A DNA stretch of 64,000 bases from Pseudanabaena sp. FACHB-1998 (GCF_014696355.1 NZ_JACJQA010000028.1:248001-312000); one strand, 5' to 3'. Numbered from the stretch's first letter, positions 53,460 to 63,460 are shown. Numbers and translations are program-made. Notes: generated by a model not told the origin, from the sequence alone.

Positions 53460-54422
53460 ATGACAAGTCCTGTAATTCCCCCTCCCGTCGAAGATCTTGA
53501 TCTTTATCAACGCCGCGATCGCAATATTCGTGAAAGTGCGATCGGCTATGCATTGCTTTTTTGTGCCTTCGTTTCGGTACTGACCACAATCGCGATCGTC
53601 TATGTACTTGCATCAGAAACAGTTAGTTTCTTTGGCAAAGTCAGCGTTGGTGAGTTTTTATTTGGTAAAACCTTAGAAAATGGCAGCTATAGCTGTAGCT
53701 GGACTCCCCAATTTGCTGATAAAGGTTTTTGTGTTTGGCCCACCGTAAACGGCACAATAATGGTTGCGCTAATTGCGATGCTAGTTGCCACACCCCTAGG
53801 TTTAGCAACCGCTGTCTATTTGTCAGAGTACGCATCACCGAAAGTAGGTAAGTTCTTACGCCCTATAATTGAGTTGTTAGCTGGTGTACCTACAGTTGTA
53901 TATGGGTATTTTGCTCTGACATTTATTACCCCAATCCTTGCCAAAATCATTCCTGGGTTAAACGGGTTTAATGCTCTTAGTGCAGGTTTGATCATGGGTG
54001 TGATGATTATCCCGACGATCGCCTCGATTAGCACTGACGCAATGATTGCCGTACCACAGTCTTTACGCGAAGCCGCCTATGGACTTGGCTCCACCAAAAA
54101 AGAAGTTGCTACGAGTATTGTTTTTCCTGCGGCTTTGTCTGGCATCTGTGCTGCCATCATTTTGGGTATATCCCGAGCAGTTGGGGAAACCATGATTGTA
54201 GCGATCGCGGCAGGGCAACGTCCTATTTTAACCCTCGATCCTAGGCAAACAGTTGGGACAATGACCGCCTATATCGCTCAAGTTGCTAAAGGTGACTCGC
54301 GAGTCGGCAGCGTTGAATATCAAGCCCTCTTTGCCGTTGGGATGACGCTATTTCTGATCACGCTTCTTCTCAACATTATCAGTAAGCAAATTAGCAAACG
54401 TTTCCAAGAAACCTATGAGTAA
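53460..54422 (+). CDS. pstC: Phosphate ABC transporter permease PstC
   Basis: 320 residues, six predicted membrane helices, with the permease motif '[42 protein letters not shown]' (EAA loop). 77 bp after pstS; its final codons overlap the start of pstA by 8 bp (ATGAGTAA). Confidence 0.95.
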   Translation: MTSPVIPPPVEDLDLYQRRDRNIRESAIGYALLFCAFVSVLTTIAIVYVLASETVSFFGKVSVGEFLFGKTLENGSYSCSWTPQFADKGFCVWPTVNGTIMVALIAMLVATPLGLATAVYLSEYASPKVGKFLRPIIELLAGVPTVVYGYFALTFITPILAKIIPGLNGFNALSAGLIMGVMIIPTIASISTDAMIAVPQSLREAAYGLGSTKKEVATSIVFPAALSGICAAIILGISRAVGETMIVAIAAGQRPILTLDPRQTVGTMTAYIAQVAKGDSRVGSVEYQALFAVGMTLFLITLLLNIISKQISKRFQETYE

Positions 54423-55386
54423 AGGGTTAGACATCCTAGAGAATATTGACGGACAACCTAGCGAGTCAAAATTTGATCCAAAGCTTGAGTCAAGGCAAAT
54501 GTGGGGGAAAATATTTGCAGCGTTCTGCATATTTGCGACATCCCTCGGACTAATTATCCTTGCATTCTTGATCTATGACGTGATAAGCGATGCTGCTCCT
54601 CGTCTCAACTTGGATTTATTTCAACTATATCCATCTCGCCGTCCGCTAGAGTCGGGATACAAAGCAGCCATTTGGGGATCAGTTTGGATGCTTGCCTATG
54701 TATTGCTGTTGGTAATTCCACTGGGAGTTTGTTCAGCCATTTACTTAGAAGAATATGCGAAGAAAAATTGGTTTTCAGAGCTAATTGAGCTAAATATTTA
54801 TAACTTGGCTGGTATTCCCTCGATTATCTATGGTTTGCTAGGACTAGGGCTGTTTGTACGCGGTATATATAGTGGTAGGGCTGTCTTAGTTACAGGGATT
54901 TTGACAATTACATTACTAATTTTACCGCCAGTTATTGTGATTTCTAGAGAGGCAATCCGAGCCGTGCCTCAATCAATACGTCAAGCTTCCTACGGAGTTG
55001 GCGCAACTAAGTGGCAAACTATTCGCCATCACGTTTTGCCTGCGGCTTTGCCAGGGATTTTGACTGCGGTGATTATCTCTACTTCGAGAGGGATTGGGGA
55101 GACTGCTCCAATTGTTGTGCTTGGTGCTGGGACGGTTTTGTTCGATCCTAAGTTTTCTCCAATTAATTTTGGAGCTTTGACTAGTGGTAAACTAGGAGAT
55201 GTATTTATCGATACATTATGGTCAAACGATAACTTTTTCTCAGTTCTTCCATATCAAATATATGAATGGGTAGGCGACCCTAAACCAGAATTTCAGGTAC
55301 TAGCTTCTGCTGGTATTGTTGTGCTTTTGCTATTGGTTTTAGGCATGAATTTAATTGCCATATTTTTACGCAGTCGGACAAAATAA
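54415..55386 (+). CDS. pstA: Phosphate ABC transporter permease PstA
   Basis: 323 residues, six membrane helices. EAA loop '[51 protein letters not shown]'. Translation is probably coupled to pstC through the 8-bp overlap. It forms the channel with PstC. Confidence 0.95.
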   Translation: MSKGLDILENIDGQPSESKFDPKLESRQMWGKIFAAFCIFATSLGLIILAFLIYDVISDAAPRLNLDLFQLYPSRRPLESGYKAAIWGSVWMLAYVLLLVIPLGVCSAIYLEEYAKKNWFSELIELNIYNLAGIPSIIYGLLGLGLFVRGIYSGRAVLVTGILTITLLILPPVIVISREAIRAVPQSIRQASYGVGATKWQTIRHHVLPAALPGILTAVIISTSRGIGETAPIVVLGAGTVLFDPKFSPINFGALTSGKLGDVFIDTLWSNDNFFSVLPYQIYEWVGDPKPEFQVLASAGIVVLLLLVLGMNLIAIFLRSRTK

Positions 55387-55500
55387 GTTAGTTTGCTGGG
55401 CATTAGGTTCAACTTTGCTTTAGGTAAATTTAAAAAGAAAAATAGACCTTGTCCAGAATATTGATTGCATGATAAACATCACGAACTTGGTTTTTTTACA

Positions 55501-56316
55501 ATGAACTTCAATAGCAGTGCTTCTGACAGTCAATCAGTTTTAAAAGTTGAAGATGTTAATGTTTTTTATAACTCTAACTCTCCCGCCGTTGCTGGAGTTA
55601 ACTTAGAAATCTTCAAAAATCAAATTACTGCTTTTATTGGTCCCTCGGGATGTGGTAAAAGCACAATTTTGAGATGCTTCAATCGTCTTAATGATTTGAT
55701 TGAAGGCGCAAAAGTAAGGGGTACGATCACTTTTAATGGTCATAATCTTTATGATCCTAAAATTGATCCCGTAGCAGTACGTCGTCATATTGGGATGGTA
55801 TTTCAGCGACCCAATCCTTTTCCAAAGTCAATTTATGAAAATATTGCCTTTGGCCCCCGTATTAATGGGTTTAAAGGTTCTAAGAGTGATATGGATGACT
55901 TAGTAGAAAAGTCATTGCGCTCGGCGGCGATTTGGGAGGAGGTAAAGGATAAGCTCAAAGAAAGCGGTTTAGCCCTTTCAGGTGGTCAACAACAACGTTT
56001 GTGTATTGCTAGAGCGATCGCGGTTGAGCCACAGGTAATTTTAATGGATGAGCCTTGCTCGGCACTCGACCCCATCTCAACTCTGAGAATCGAGGAGTTA
56101 ATGCAAGAACTCAAGCAAAAATTTACCTTGATTATTGTGACCCACAATATGCAACAAGCTTCACGCTCGGCTGATATGACCGCATTTTTTAACACGGAAC
56201 TCAGCGAGACAGGTAAGCGTACTGGCAAGTTAGTCGAAATCGATCGCACTTCCGTAATTTTCAGCAGCCCCAAACAGACGGCGACTGAAGAATATATCAG
56301 TGGTAGGTTTGGCTAA
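55501..56316 (+). CDS. pstB: Phosphate ABC transporter ATPase PstB
   Basis: 271 residues from the ATG at 55501, an upstream TTG at 55465 being less likely. Walker A '[19 protein letters not shown]', Q-loop '[18 protein letters not shown]', signature '[17 protein letters not shown]', Walker B '[12 protein letters not shown]', H-switch '[13 protein letters not shown]'. No phoU follows. A stem-loop closes the operon. Confidence 0.96.
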   Translation: MNFNSSASDSQSVLKVEDVNVFYNSNSPAVAGVNLEIFKNQITAFIGPSGCGKSTILRCFNRLNDLIEGAKVRGTITFNGHNLYDPKIDPVAVRRHIGMVFQRPNPFPKSIYENIAFGPRINGFKGSKSDMDDLVEKSLRSAAIWEEVKDKLKESGLALSGGQQQRLCIARAIAVEPQVILMDEPCSALDPISTLRIEELMQELKQKFTLIIVTHNMQQASRSADMTAFFNTELSETGKRTGKLVEIDRTSVIFSSPKQTATEEYISGRFG

Positions 56317-56327
56317 TTTTAAAACAT

Positions 56328-56382
56328 AAACCCCAAGATGAAAATGGCGGCGCTTCGCACCGCCATTTTCATCTTGGGGTTT
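56328..56382 (+). terminator. 26-bp stem-loop ending the pst operon
   Basis: AAACCCCAAGATGAAAATGG... around TTC (one mismatch in the core), 11 bp after the pstB stop. Confidence 0.78.
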
Positions 56383-56393
56383 GAATTAATCTC

Positions 56394-56418
56394 AAAGGCA
56401 ACGCTAAGCGTTGCCTTT
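56394..56418. repeat. Perfect 11-bp stem-loop
   Basis: AAAGGCAACGC-TAA-GCGTTGCCTTT, followed by T-rich sequence. A second terminator-like stem before the next unit. Confidence 0.65.
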
Positions 56419-56498
56419 TCTTTTGAGAGTTTTTAGGAAAAGTTTCTGAAAAAGTGATAGCTTTTTCTAAAGCAGATTTTTTCAATCAGCAAATCATA

Positions 56499-57338
56499 AT
56501 GGAGCCAGACCAACCACTGTTCAAGAATAGCAACAGCAGCAATGTTGTTACCCCCTTACTGGAACTGCGGGGAATAAAAAAAAGCTTTGGCATGAACGCC
56601 GTGCTAAATGGTGTTGATCTGACTGTGCATAGTGGGGAGGCGATCGCCATTATTGGTCCCTCTGGCACAGGCAAATCAACGATTTTGCGGGTGGTTTGTG
56701 GATTGCTTACTCCCGATGTCGGCGAGGTTTATATCAATGGCAATCTCATTGAAGCCGAAGATGACATTCAGGACGATGGCTACGGACTAAGCATTGGCAT
56801 GGTGTTTCAGAATGCGGCGCTGTTTGACTCGCTGACGGTTGCTGAAAATGTGGGGTTTTCGCTATTTGAGCATTCCCGCTTGTCTCGACGCGAGATTAAT
56901 CGGCTAGTCGAGCATAAGCTGACTTTGGTGGGACTAGAAAACATTGGCGATCGCTATCCCAGTGAGCTATCGGGCGGAATGCGAAAGCGGGTCAGTTTTG
57001 CCCGTGCAATTATGGATGACCCATCTGCTAAAAGTAAAACTAAAAAAGTATTACTTTACGATGAGCCAACCGCAGGGCTTGATCCTGTAGCCTCAACGAT
57101 TATTGAGGATCTGATGCGATCGCTCCGAGAGCAAGAGGTTTGTGATAGCTACATTGTTGTCACCCACCAAGAAAGCACAATCCGCCGTACTGCTGATCGC
57201 TTGATCGTGCTTTATCGTGGTTTAGTGAGATATGCAGGAAACGTGAGTACAATTGATACGACAGACGATCCGTATGTCAGACAATTTTTTAGCGGCAGTA
57301 CTGAAGGTCCGATTCAACTTTTGACTAAGGAGGTATAA
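56499..57338 (+). CDS. MlaF/TGD3-like lipid ABC transporter ATPase
   Basis: 279 residues from the ATG at 56499; a GTG at 56454 would add 15. Walker A 'GPSGTGKSTILRVVCG', signature 'LSGGMRKRVSFARAIMDDP' (the 'GGMRKR' form is characteristic of MlaF-type ATPases), Walker B 'LLYDEPTAGLDP', 'VVTHQES'. Energises lipid exchange across the periplasm together with an MCE protein (next gene) and an MlaE permease not present in this window. Confidence 0.92.
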   Translation: MEPDQPLFKNSNSSNVVTPLLELRGIKKSFGMNAVLNGVDLTVHSGEAIAIIGPSGTGKSTILRVVCGLLTPDVGEVYINGNLIEAEDDIQDDGYGLSIGMVFQNAALFDSLTVAENVGFSLFEHSRLSRREINRLVEHKLTLVGLENIGDRYPSELSGGMRKRVSFARAIMDDPSAKSKTKKVLLYDEPTAGLDPVASTIIEDLMRSLREQEVCDSYIVVTHQESTIRRTADRLIVLYRGLVRYAGNVSTIDTTDDPYVRQFFSGSTEGPIQLLTKEV

Positions 57339-57343
57339 GGCTC

Positions 57344-58681
57344 GTGCGGCGAAAAAACTTACGCGACGGTGCGCTTGGCTTATTTATCATCGGTGGAGTA
57401 GTGGCTCTTGGGGGCGCGTTGTTATGGCTACGTGGTCTGCAACTAAATAGCTCCAAATTTTCTTTTTCGATCAAAATGCCCGATGCAAGCGGACTGAATA
57501 CTGGTTCAGTGGTGAGGTTTCGTGGGGTCGAAGTTGGTCGGGTAACGGCGCTGACACCACAGGTGGATGGTGTGAGTGTGCAGGTCGGTATTGATAATCC
57601 GAAGTTGATTATTCCTAAACAAGCGATCGCCGAAACTAATCAAAGCGGCTTTTTGGGCAATACAAATATTGATATTTTTCCGCCTAAGGAGAAAGTCGCC
57701 CTTGACGCTAATCTCAATCCCCTCGCCAAAGAGTGCAATGGGGAATTGATTGTCTGTCAAGGCGGAGAAATTGAGGGAACCCGTGGCGTGAGCTTTACGG
57801 TTTTGCTGAAGGATATGAGTGTCACCCTTCGCAAAATCAATGATCAGAGCTTGATTGATAACCTCAACGATACTTTAATCGTCACTAAATCAACCGCCCG
57901 TAGCATTCAAAAATTAACTGATTCCGCTAATCGGGTTGTCGGAACCTTTGAAAATCAGATCGTTAAATTTGGTGATACTGCTGAAGCAATTAGTGGCGCA
58001 GCCGTTAAAGTCGGTAGTGTCGCCAATAGCGCCCAAGACTTGATCGAGGTGAATCGGGAGAAATTAGCCCAAACCCTTGATGGCATTGCGGCTGCCTCAA
58101 GGGAGGCGCGATCACTACTCGCCAGCGCTAAACCCCTCTTGAATGATGGCAAGTTTATCGAAAATCTGCAAAAGCTCTCCGAAAACGCTGCCGAAACTGC
58201 CGCTAATCTCCGCAAAGTCTCTGGCGAACTCAACGATCCGACCACGATCGCTTCGCTGCGAGAAACCTTAGATTCGGCGCGATCAACCTTTGCGAATGCA
58301 AAAAAAATTACGGCGGATCTCGATGAGCTAACGGGCGATCCCAAATTGCGAAGTAACATTCGCAATTTGATTAATGGCTTGGGTGGACTGCTCTCCACAG
58401 CACCAAATCTTGATGCTCCGCCCACAGCTAGCAATTCGCGCTCAACGGAGGTAAGCGAGCGTCTAAAATCATCTACATCGGGAGAAGTCAATCGCAGTAA
58501 ACAAAATCAAAATCTGAAGACAACTCCAGACGTTCCTTTTAAGCGAGAAAAGTCTCTGGAATCTGGGGATTTTAATCAGGAAAAAATAAAAATCAATAGC
58601 CCCACACCAAGTACGACAATTGGTAACCCAAGTACTGAAATTTTGGAGCCAAAAACTAAAGTTGATAATCCCAGTAACTAA
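57344..58681 (+). CDS. MCE-domain lipid transfer protein (MlaD/TGD2-like)
   Basis: 445 residues starting at GTG, preceded by AAGGAGGT 9 nt upstream that overlaps the ATPase stop region. An N-terminal membrane helix ('GALGLFIIGGVVALGGALLWL') is followed by a single MCE domain (~38-120, 'SGLNTGSVVRFRGVEVGRVTAL', 'GFLGNTNIDIFPP'), a long amphipathic helix (~150-345) and a Ser/Thr/Lys-rich tail. It likely forms the periplasmic ring or needle of an Mla-type system. Six bp after the ATPase. Confidence 0.9.
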   Translation: MRRKNLRDGALGLFIIGGVVALGGALLWLRGLQLNSSKFSFSIKMPDASGLNTGSVVRFRGVEVGRVTALTPQVDGVSVQVGIDNPKLIIPKQAIAETNQSGFLGNTNIDIFPPKEKVALDANLNPLAKECNGELIVCQGGEIEGTRGVSFTVLLKDMSVTLRKINDQSLIDNLNDTLIVTKSTARSIQKLTDSANRVVGTFENQIVKFGDTAEAISGAAVKVGSVANSAQDLIEVNREKLAQTLDGIAAASREARSLLASAKPLLNDGKFIENLQKLSENAAETAANLRKVSGELNDPTTIASLRETLDSARSTFANAKKITADLDELTGDPKLRSNIRNLINGLGGLLSTAPNLDAPPTASNSRSTEVSERLKSSTSGEVNRSKQNQNLKTTPDVPFKREKSLESGDFNQEKIKINSPTPSTTIGNPSTEILEPKTKVDNPSN

Positions 58682-58708
58682 TCAAGTAACTAATCAAGTA
58701 ACTAATGA
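58673..58708. repeat. Three tandem 12-bp repeats across a gene junction
   Basis: AGTAACTAATCA, AGTAACTAATCA, AGTAACTAATGA. The first unit contains the MCE stop and the last contains the ATG of the NfeD-like gene; the in-frame TAA in every unit means that unit-number change would not fuse the genes. Confidence 0.9.
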
Positions 58709-59139
58709 ATTTACCGCCTAGTCAAGTCTGGCTAATAATCGGTATAGCCTTTTGGCTTACAGAGTTACTAGTGCCATTGCCGACGTTCTTGATTGCTGGG
58801 GCAATGGGAATTGCAGCTTTAGTGGTGGCGGCGATCGCTTTGATTTTGCCCATACCAGCGCTCCAGATATTAGCTTGGATGGTGATATCTGGAGTCTTGG
58901 TTAATGTATCGCGTCGATTTATTCCCAAGGATTCTCATCAACTTCAAGAAGCGCGAGAAGGTATTACCATTGCCGAAATTCCCGCAGGGAAATCGGGACG
59001 GGTTCAGCACGAGGGTGTTTCGTGGAAAGCAAAATGTGATGATCCCCAAATAGCGATCGCTTCACAACAAAAGGTAATTATTCTGCGAAGAGAAGGAACG
59101 ACGTTAATCGTTGTTCCTGAAAATTGGCTTAGAGATTAA
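58705..59139 (+). CDS. NfeD-like membrane protein (short type)
   Basis: 144 residues: two to three membrane helices (~8-75; 'WLIIGIAFWLTELLVPLPTFLIAGAMGIAALVVAAIALILPIPALQIL') and a C-terminal OB-fold-like barrel (~85-140, 'AGKSGRVQHEGVSWKAKCDDPQIAIASQQKVIIL'). This is the short NfeD (1b-type) layout, usually paired with a stomatin-like protein, which is not adjacent here. It follows the MCE gene by 23 bp and may be part of its operon. Confidence 0.88.
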   Translation: MNLPPSQVWLIIGIAFWLTELLVPLPTFLIAGAMGIAALVVAAIALILPIPALQILAWMVISGVLVNVSRRFIPKDSHQLQEAREGITIAEIPAGKSGRVQHEGVSWKAKCDDPQIAIASQQKVIILRREGTTLIVVPENWLRD

Positions 59140-59141
59140 GC

Positions 59142-59204
59142 CTTCCCACCAAAGAATTAGATATGCGGCGCTTCGCGCCGCATATCTAATTCTTTGGTGG
59201 GAAG
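59142..59204 (+). terminator. Perfect 30-bp stem-loop after the NfeD-like gene
   Basis: CTTCCCACCAAAGAATTAGA... around TTC; 3 bp after the stop. Flank GGTGGGAAG(A/G)(G/A)AGTAACAA shared with 8979-9048. Confidence 0.85.
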
Positions 59205-59211
59205 AGAGTAA

Positions 59212-59242
59212 CAACAAAAGACGACATTGTCGTCTTTTGTTG
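59212..59242. repeat. Perfect 14-bp stem-loop
   Basis: CAACAAAAGACGAC-ATT-complement. Confidence 0.75.
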
Positions 59243-59301
59243 CGGGTTTAATCCCCCATAAACATTAAAAAAAAATAATTTTCAAATATCTGACAAAAAA
59301 G

Positions 59302-59364
59302 TTTTCCACAGAGTTTTCCACAGATATTAAAGACTTTTCCACAGATAAAAGTTAGTTTTCCACA
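59302..59364 (+). other. Cluster of four DnaA boxes (candidate replication origin or DnaA-controlled site)
   Basis: The 9-mer TTTTCCACA occurs at 59302, 59314, 59335 and 59356, all on the plus strand, with spacings of 12, 21 and 21 bp. TTTTCCACA is the DnaA box form known from cyanobacteria (E. coli TTATCCACA). The surrounding DNA is AT-rich, starting with runs of A at 59268-59280. No dnaA or dnaN is adjacent. Confidence 0.7.
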
Positions 59365-59649
59365 GGGCTTTTTAGATTGAGAGATGTCTTCGCCTTACTA
59401 GTTAAGGATTCGTTAAAGAGAAAGGAACTGAGACTGGGGAAACTTTTGAATGGTTGCGTACTATGAATATATGTAAATAAATACCTATGATAATGCCGAT
59501 TCCATCAAAATTAAATCATTAAATCTTCATTTATGTTGAACCTTTCGTTACGTTGACAAGATCGGCAGGTTGAACGCACAATAAAATCCCGACCTCTGAA
59601 AATGGTTGCGACATCCCTACAGAACTTGTTTAAAAGTTGAGGTTTCAGC

Positions 59650-59871
59650 ATGAGTACGACCGTCAGCATCCTTGCCGAAATTCCCGAAGAATTGCACGAA
59701 ACTCTCAAAAATTATCTAGAGTCCCATCCTGATTGGGATCAAGACCGTGTATTTGCCGCAGCCCTATCTTTATTCCTACTTCAAAATGGGGGTAGCGATC
59801 GCCTTGGTGCATCCCACAGCTATCGCAGTACCGCCAAAGTCTATCTAAATGCCCTATTCCAGCACTCATAA
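59650..59871 (+). CDS. DUF2811 family small protein
   Basis: 73 residues. 'VSILAEIPEELHETLKNYLESHPDWDQDRVFAAALSLFLLQNG' is the DUF2811 hallmark, found only in cyanobacteria to my knowledge; function unknown. It looks like a small helical dimerisation or DNA-binding fold (ribbon-helix-helix-like at the N-terminus; inference). Flanked by the DnaA-box region and a stem-loop. Confidence 0.85.
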   Translation: MSTTVSILAEIPEELHETLKNYLESHPDWDQDRVFAAALSLFLLQNGGSDRLGASHSYRSTAKVYLNALFQHS

Positions 59872-59877
59872 ACCTGT

Positions 59878-59930
59878 TTAAGGAAATCAATAAAAATTTT
59901 GCAAAGCAGAATTTTTATTGATTTCCTTAA
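59878..59930. terminator. 21-bp stem-loop after DUF2811
   Basis: TTAAGGAAATCAATAAAAATT / complement, 11-nt loop; 7 bp after the stop. Confidence 0.78.
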
Positions 59931-60020
59931 GTTAAACTTTGAGCTTGTACTGACTACAGTGTTCAACAGAACCGCTTAGTTGTAATAGACTGAGAATTGC
60001 TCAATTACCCTCTCCCTACT

Positions 60021-61460
60021 ATGACGGCTCCATCCTCAGCAACAAATCAACCATTAGATGTTCTTGTCGTTGGCGCAGGAATTTCTGGACTCACGATTGC
60101 CCATGAATTAGCGATCGCCAAAAATTACAGCGTGATGGTTGCCGAAGCTCAGGATCGCGTTGGCGGCGCAATCACTAGTGCCAAAAATGATGAGGGCTAT
60201 CTCTGGGAAGAGGGTCCCAATAGCTTTCAGCCAGCACCTGAGCTATTACGACTTGCGGTACAGGTGGGTTTAAAAGATGAGTTAGTGCTAGCGGATGGCA
60301 AGTTACCAAGATTTGTCTTTCTCAATGGCAAGCTGAATGAATTGCCGATGAGTCCGCCCAAGGCGATCGCCACTCAAATTTTGAATTGGGGCGCAAAAAT
60401 TCGTCTCGCGTTGGGAGCGATGGGTTTTGCCCGCCCCGCTATGGCAGGCGAAGAATCTGTCGATCAGTTCTTTTCACGTTTACTAGGCAAACAAGCCGTA
60501 GAAAGATTAGTTGCCCCTTTTATTTCGGGAGTCTATGCAGGCGATCCTAAACAACTTAGCGCTCAAGCCGCTTTTTCTAAAATCTTCTGCCTAGAAAATA
60601 GCTATGGTGGCTTACTTGCAGGTGCTATCTTATCGGCAAAAGAACGCAAAGCCCAAAAGTTGCAAGATCCGAATATTCCGAAGATCAAATCTGGCGAGCT
60701 TGGCTCTTTTCGTCAAGGTATCAAAATGCTGCCCGAAGCGATCGCCACTAAATTACGAGAACAAGGTACAGCGATCAAGCAGCAATGGACTCTGCAATCA
60801 ATCTCCAAAGAAGGCGATATTTACACTTCCATTTTTGATACGCCGCTAGGTGAAGAGGTCGTGCAATCGCGAACTGTGGTGCTCAGTACTCCCGCCTATG
60901 TCAGTGCAAAACTACTTAAAGACCATTTACCAGCCGCTAGCCAAGCGCTTAGCGAAATTTTTTATCCCACTGTAGCGTGCGTGGTGTTGGCTTACCCTAA
61001 GAGCGAATTTATCTATGACATGAAGGGCTTTGGCAACCTCATTCCCCGTACGCAAAATATCCGTACCCTTGGCACTATCTGGTCATCCAGTTTATTTGCA
61101 GGACGCGCTCCCGAAGGTTGGCAATTGCTGCTCAATTTTATCGGTGGTACTCTCGATCCTGCTCTGGCAAAACTTTCGGAATCAGAAATTGTGCAAGCCG
61201 TACACCAAGATCTAAAAAAGACTCTATTACGGGTCGGAACGAAGGTAGAACCGAAAGCGATCGCCGTCCATGTTTGGGATAAAGCGATTCCTCAATATGC
61301 GATCGGGCATTTAGATCGTCTCGCTACCGTCGAAAGAGAACTCCAAAAGTCTCAAGGTTTATATGTCAGCGCTAACTTTATCGGTGGAGTTGCGTTAGGT
61401 GATTGCATCAAACGTGGTCTCCAAGAAGCTAACAAAATCGAAGCATTCTTACAGGCATAA
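60021..61460 (+). CDS. hemY: Protoporphyrinogen oxidase (HemG/HemY type, oxygen-dependent)
   Basis: 479 residues from the ATG at 60021; a TTG 8 codons upstream is less likely. FAD-binding 'DVLVVGAGISGLTIAHELA' (GxGxxG), 'EEGPNSFQP' and the C-terminal 'GLYVSANFIGGVALGDCIKRG'. It oxidises protoporphyrinogen IX to protoporphyrin IX on the way to haem and chlorophyll. Some cyanobacteria use HemJ instead, so presence of this form is informative. The symbol may appear as hemG in other annotations. Confidence 0.93.
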   Translation: MTAPSSATNQPLDVLVVGAGISGLTIAHELAIAKNYSVMVAEAQDRVGGAITSAKNDEGYLWEEGPNSFQPAPELLRLAVQVGLKDELVLADGKLPRFVFLNGKLNELPMSPPKAIATQILNWGAKIRLALGAMGFARPAMAGEESVDQFFSRLLGKQAVERLVAPFISGVYAGDPKQLSAQAAFSKIFCLENSYGGLLAGAILSAKERKAQKLQDPNIPKIKSGELGSFRQGIKMLPEAIATKLREQGTAIKQQWTLQSISKEGDIYTSIFDTPLGEEVVQSRTVVLSTPAYVSAKLLKDHLPAASQALSEIFYPTVACVVLAYPKSEFIYDMKGFGNLIPRTQNIRTLGTIWSSSLFAGRAPEGWQLLLNFIGGTLDPALAKLSESEIVQAVHQDLKKTLLRVGTKVEPKAIAVHVWDKAIPQYAIGHLDRLATVERELQKSQGLYVSANFIGGVALGDCIKRGLQEANKIEAFLQA

Positions 61461-61495
61461 AGAAGGGGGGCGCTTCGCGCCCCCCTTCTTTATGC
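61455..61495. terminator. Perfect 19-bp bidirectional stem-loop
   Basis: GCATAAAGAAGGGGGGCGC-TTC-complement. The left arm contains the protoporphyrinogen oxidase stop (61458-61460) and the right arm the acs stop (61490-61492). Confidence 0.88.
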
Positions 61496-63460
61496 ACCTT
61501 CGCGCAATTTATCCAAGATAGAACGATCTTCTAAAGTGGAAGTATCGCTGGTGATTTCTTGACCAGCCGCTAGCGATCGCAGTAAGCGCCGCATGATTTT
61601 ACCCGATCGCGTTTTGGGTAAAGCCTCGGCAAAACGAATCTCATTGGGACGGGCGATCGCGCCAATTTCACCAACAACGTGCTTTTTAAGTTCCTTCGCA
61701 AGTTCTTCGCTAGGTTGGCGATCGCCTTCCAGAATCACAAAGGCAAAAATATCTTCACCCTTAATTTCATCAGGCTTGCCAACTACAGCAGCTTCCGCCA
61801 CCGCAGGATGGGAAACTAGCGCCGATTCGATTTCCATTGTGCCTAAGCGATGTCCTGCGACGTTGATTACATCATCCACGCGACCCATCACCCAGTAATA
61901 ACCATCCTCATCCTTACGAGCGCCATCACCAGCAAAGTAGACATATTTACCATCTTTGGATGGAATATGCTCCCAATAGCTCTTACGGAATCTTTCTGGA
62001 TCGCCGTAAACAGTTCGCATCATCCCCGGCCAAGGATGGCGCACAATCAGATATCCACCTTCGTTAGATTCCGCAGGATCGCCATCAAGATCAACAATAT
62101 CAGGGATAATTCCCGGAAAGGGAAGTGTTGCCGAACCAGGTTTCGTAGGAATTGCCCCTGGTAATGCGGTGATCATAATTCCGCCTGTTTCTGTTTGCCA
62201 CCAAGTATCGACAATAGGACAACGCCCACCACCGATCACCCGTTGATACCACATCCAAGATTCAGGGTTAATCGGTTCACCTACAGTTCCTAATAGGCGC
62301 AGAGAAGTCAAATCGCGAGTATTAGGATGATGTTCACCCATTTTAATAAAGGAACGAATGGCGGTAGGTGCAGTATAGAAAACTGTAACCTGATACTTCT
62401 CAATCACATCCCAGAAACAGCCCAGATTGGAAGCTCTCGGCGCTCCTTCATACATTAAAGTGGTGGCTCCATTGGAAAGGGGACCGTAGACAATATAGCT
62501 ATGTCCTGTAATCCAACCCACATCAGCAGTACACCAATAAACATCGGTATCTTTAAGATCAAAAATCCATTTAGTAGTGATATGGCTATAGAGGTTATAA
62601 CCTGCGGTCGTATGCACGACTCCCTTTGGTTTGCCAGTACTGCCCGAAGTATAGAGAACGAAGAGCATGTCTTCACTATCCATTGGTTCTGCTTCACACT
62701 TGGCGGAAACGCCTTGCTGTAAGTCATGCCACCAATGGTCGCGCCCTGCACTCATTTGGATATGCTGACCTGTGCGCTTCACTACTAAAACATCAGTAAC
62801 AGAAGGAACTGCGCCGTTGGCGATCGCTTTATCAACTTGTTCCTTCAAAGGCACAATTACATCCTTGCGCCAGCCACCATCGGCAGTGATCACTAATTTG
62901 GCTTCAGCATCAACGAGGCGATCGCGTAGAGCTTCGGCACTAAATCCACCAAATACCACACCATGCACCGCACCGATTCTGGCACAGGCAAGCATGGCGA
63001 TCGCCGCTTCAGGAATCATCGGCATATAAATTCCAACGCGATCGCCTTTTTTAACTCCTAATTGCTTAAGGGCATTGGCAAACTGACAAACTTCGCGATG
63101 GAGTTGAGCATAGGTAAGAGTGCGCGAATCGCCATTTTCACCTTCCCAAATCAGCGCCGCTTTATTTTTGCGCCATGTCGTCAAGTGGCGATCGAGGCAG
63201 TTATAGGAAATATTGATTTTGCCGCCATCAAACCATTTCACCGATGGCGGTTGCCAATCGAGAACGGTATGCCATTTCTCAAACCAATGTAGTTCTTTGT
63301 CCGCGAGGTCTGCCCAAAAGGCAGCAGGATCGGCAGCAGCGCGATCGTATATTTGTTGATATTCTTCTAAACTTTTAATGTGAGCCGCTTGTGAGAACTC
63401 AGCCGATGGCTCAAATAAGCGCTTTTCATTTAAGACCGATTCAATTGTGGGTTGAGACAT
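61490..63460 (-). CDS. acs: Acetyl-CoA synthetase
   Basis: 656 residues, the usual length. AMP-binding motifs '[20 protein letters not shown]', '[18 protein letters not shown]' and '[27 protein letters not shown]'. The acetylatable Lys is in '[14 protein letters not shown]' near the C-terminus. It converts acetate, ATP and CoA into acetyl-CoA; activity is commonly controlled by lysine acetylation. Monocistronic. Confidence 0.97.
   Translation of the reverse strand: MSQPTIESVLNEKRLFEPSAEFSQAAHIKSLEEYQQIYDRAAADPAAFWADLADKELHWFEKWHTVLDWQPPSVKWFDGGKINISYNCLDRHLTTWRKNKAALIWEGENGDSRTLTYAQLHREVCQFANALKQLGVKKGDRVGIYMPMIPEAAIAMLACARIGAVHGVVFGGFSAEALRDRLVDAEAKLVITADGGWRKDVIVPLKEQVDKAIANGAVPSVTDVLVVKRTGQHIQMSAGRDHWWHDLQQGVSAKCEAEPMDSEDMLFVLYTSGSTGKPKGVVHTTAGYNLYSHITTKWIFDLKDTDVYWCTADVGWITGHSYIVYGPLSNGATTLMYEGAPRASNLGCFWDVIEKYQVTVFYTAPTAIRSFIKMGEHHPNTRDLTSLRLLGTVGEPINPESWMWYQRVIGGGRCPIVDTWWQTETGGIMITALPGAIPTKPGSATLPFPGIIPDIVDLDGDPAESNEGGYLIVRHPWPGMMRTVYGDPERFRKSYWEHIPSKDGKYVYFAGDGARKDEDGYYWVMGRVDDVINVAGHRLGTMEIESALVSHPAVAEAAVVGKPDEIKGEDIFAFVILEGDRQPSEELAKELKKHVVGEIGAIARPNEIRFAEALPKTRSGKIMRRLLRSLAAGQEITSDTSTLEDRSILDKLREGA

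Larger units (their letters stand above)
59140..59649. other. 510-bp gap with DnaA-box cluster
   Basis: Contains stem-loops 59142-59204 and 59212-59242, then an A-rich stretch, the DnaA boxes 59302-59364 and a further ~280 bp of AT-rich DNA without an ORF. Confidence 0.7.

Noticed and set aside
57955-58491. 178-residue reverse frame over the MCE gene
   Set aside because: Ser/Ala/Arg-rich shadow frame of a well-supported gene.
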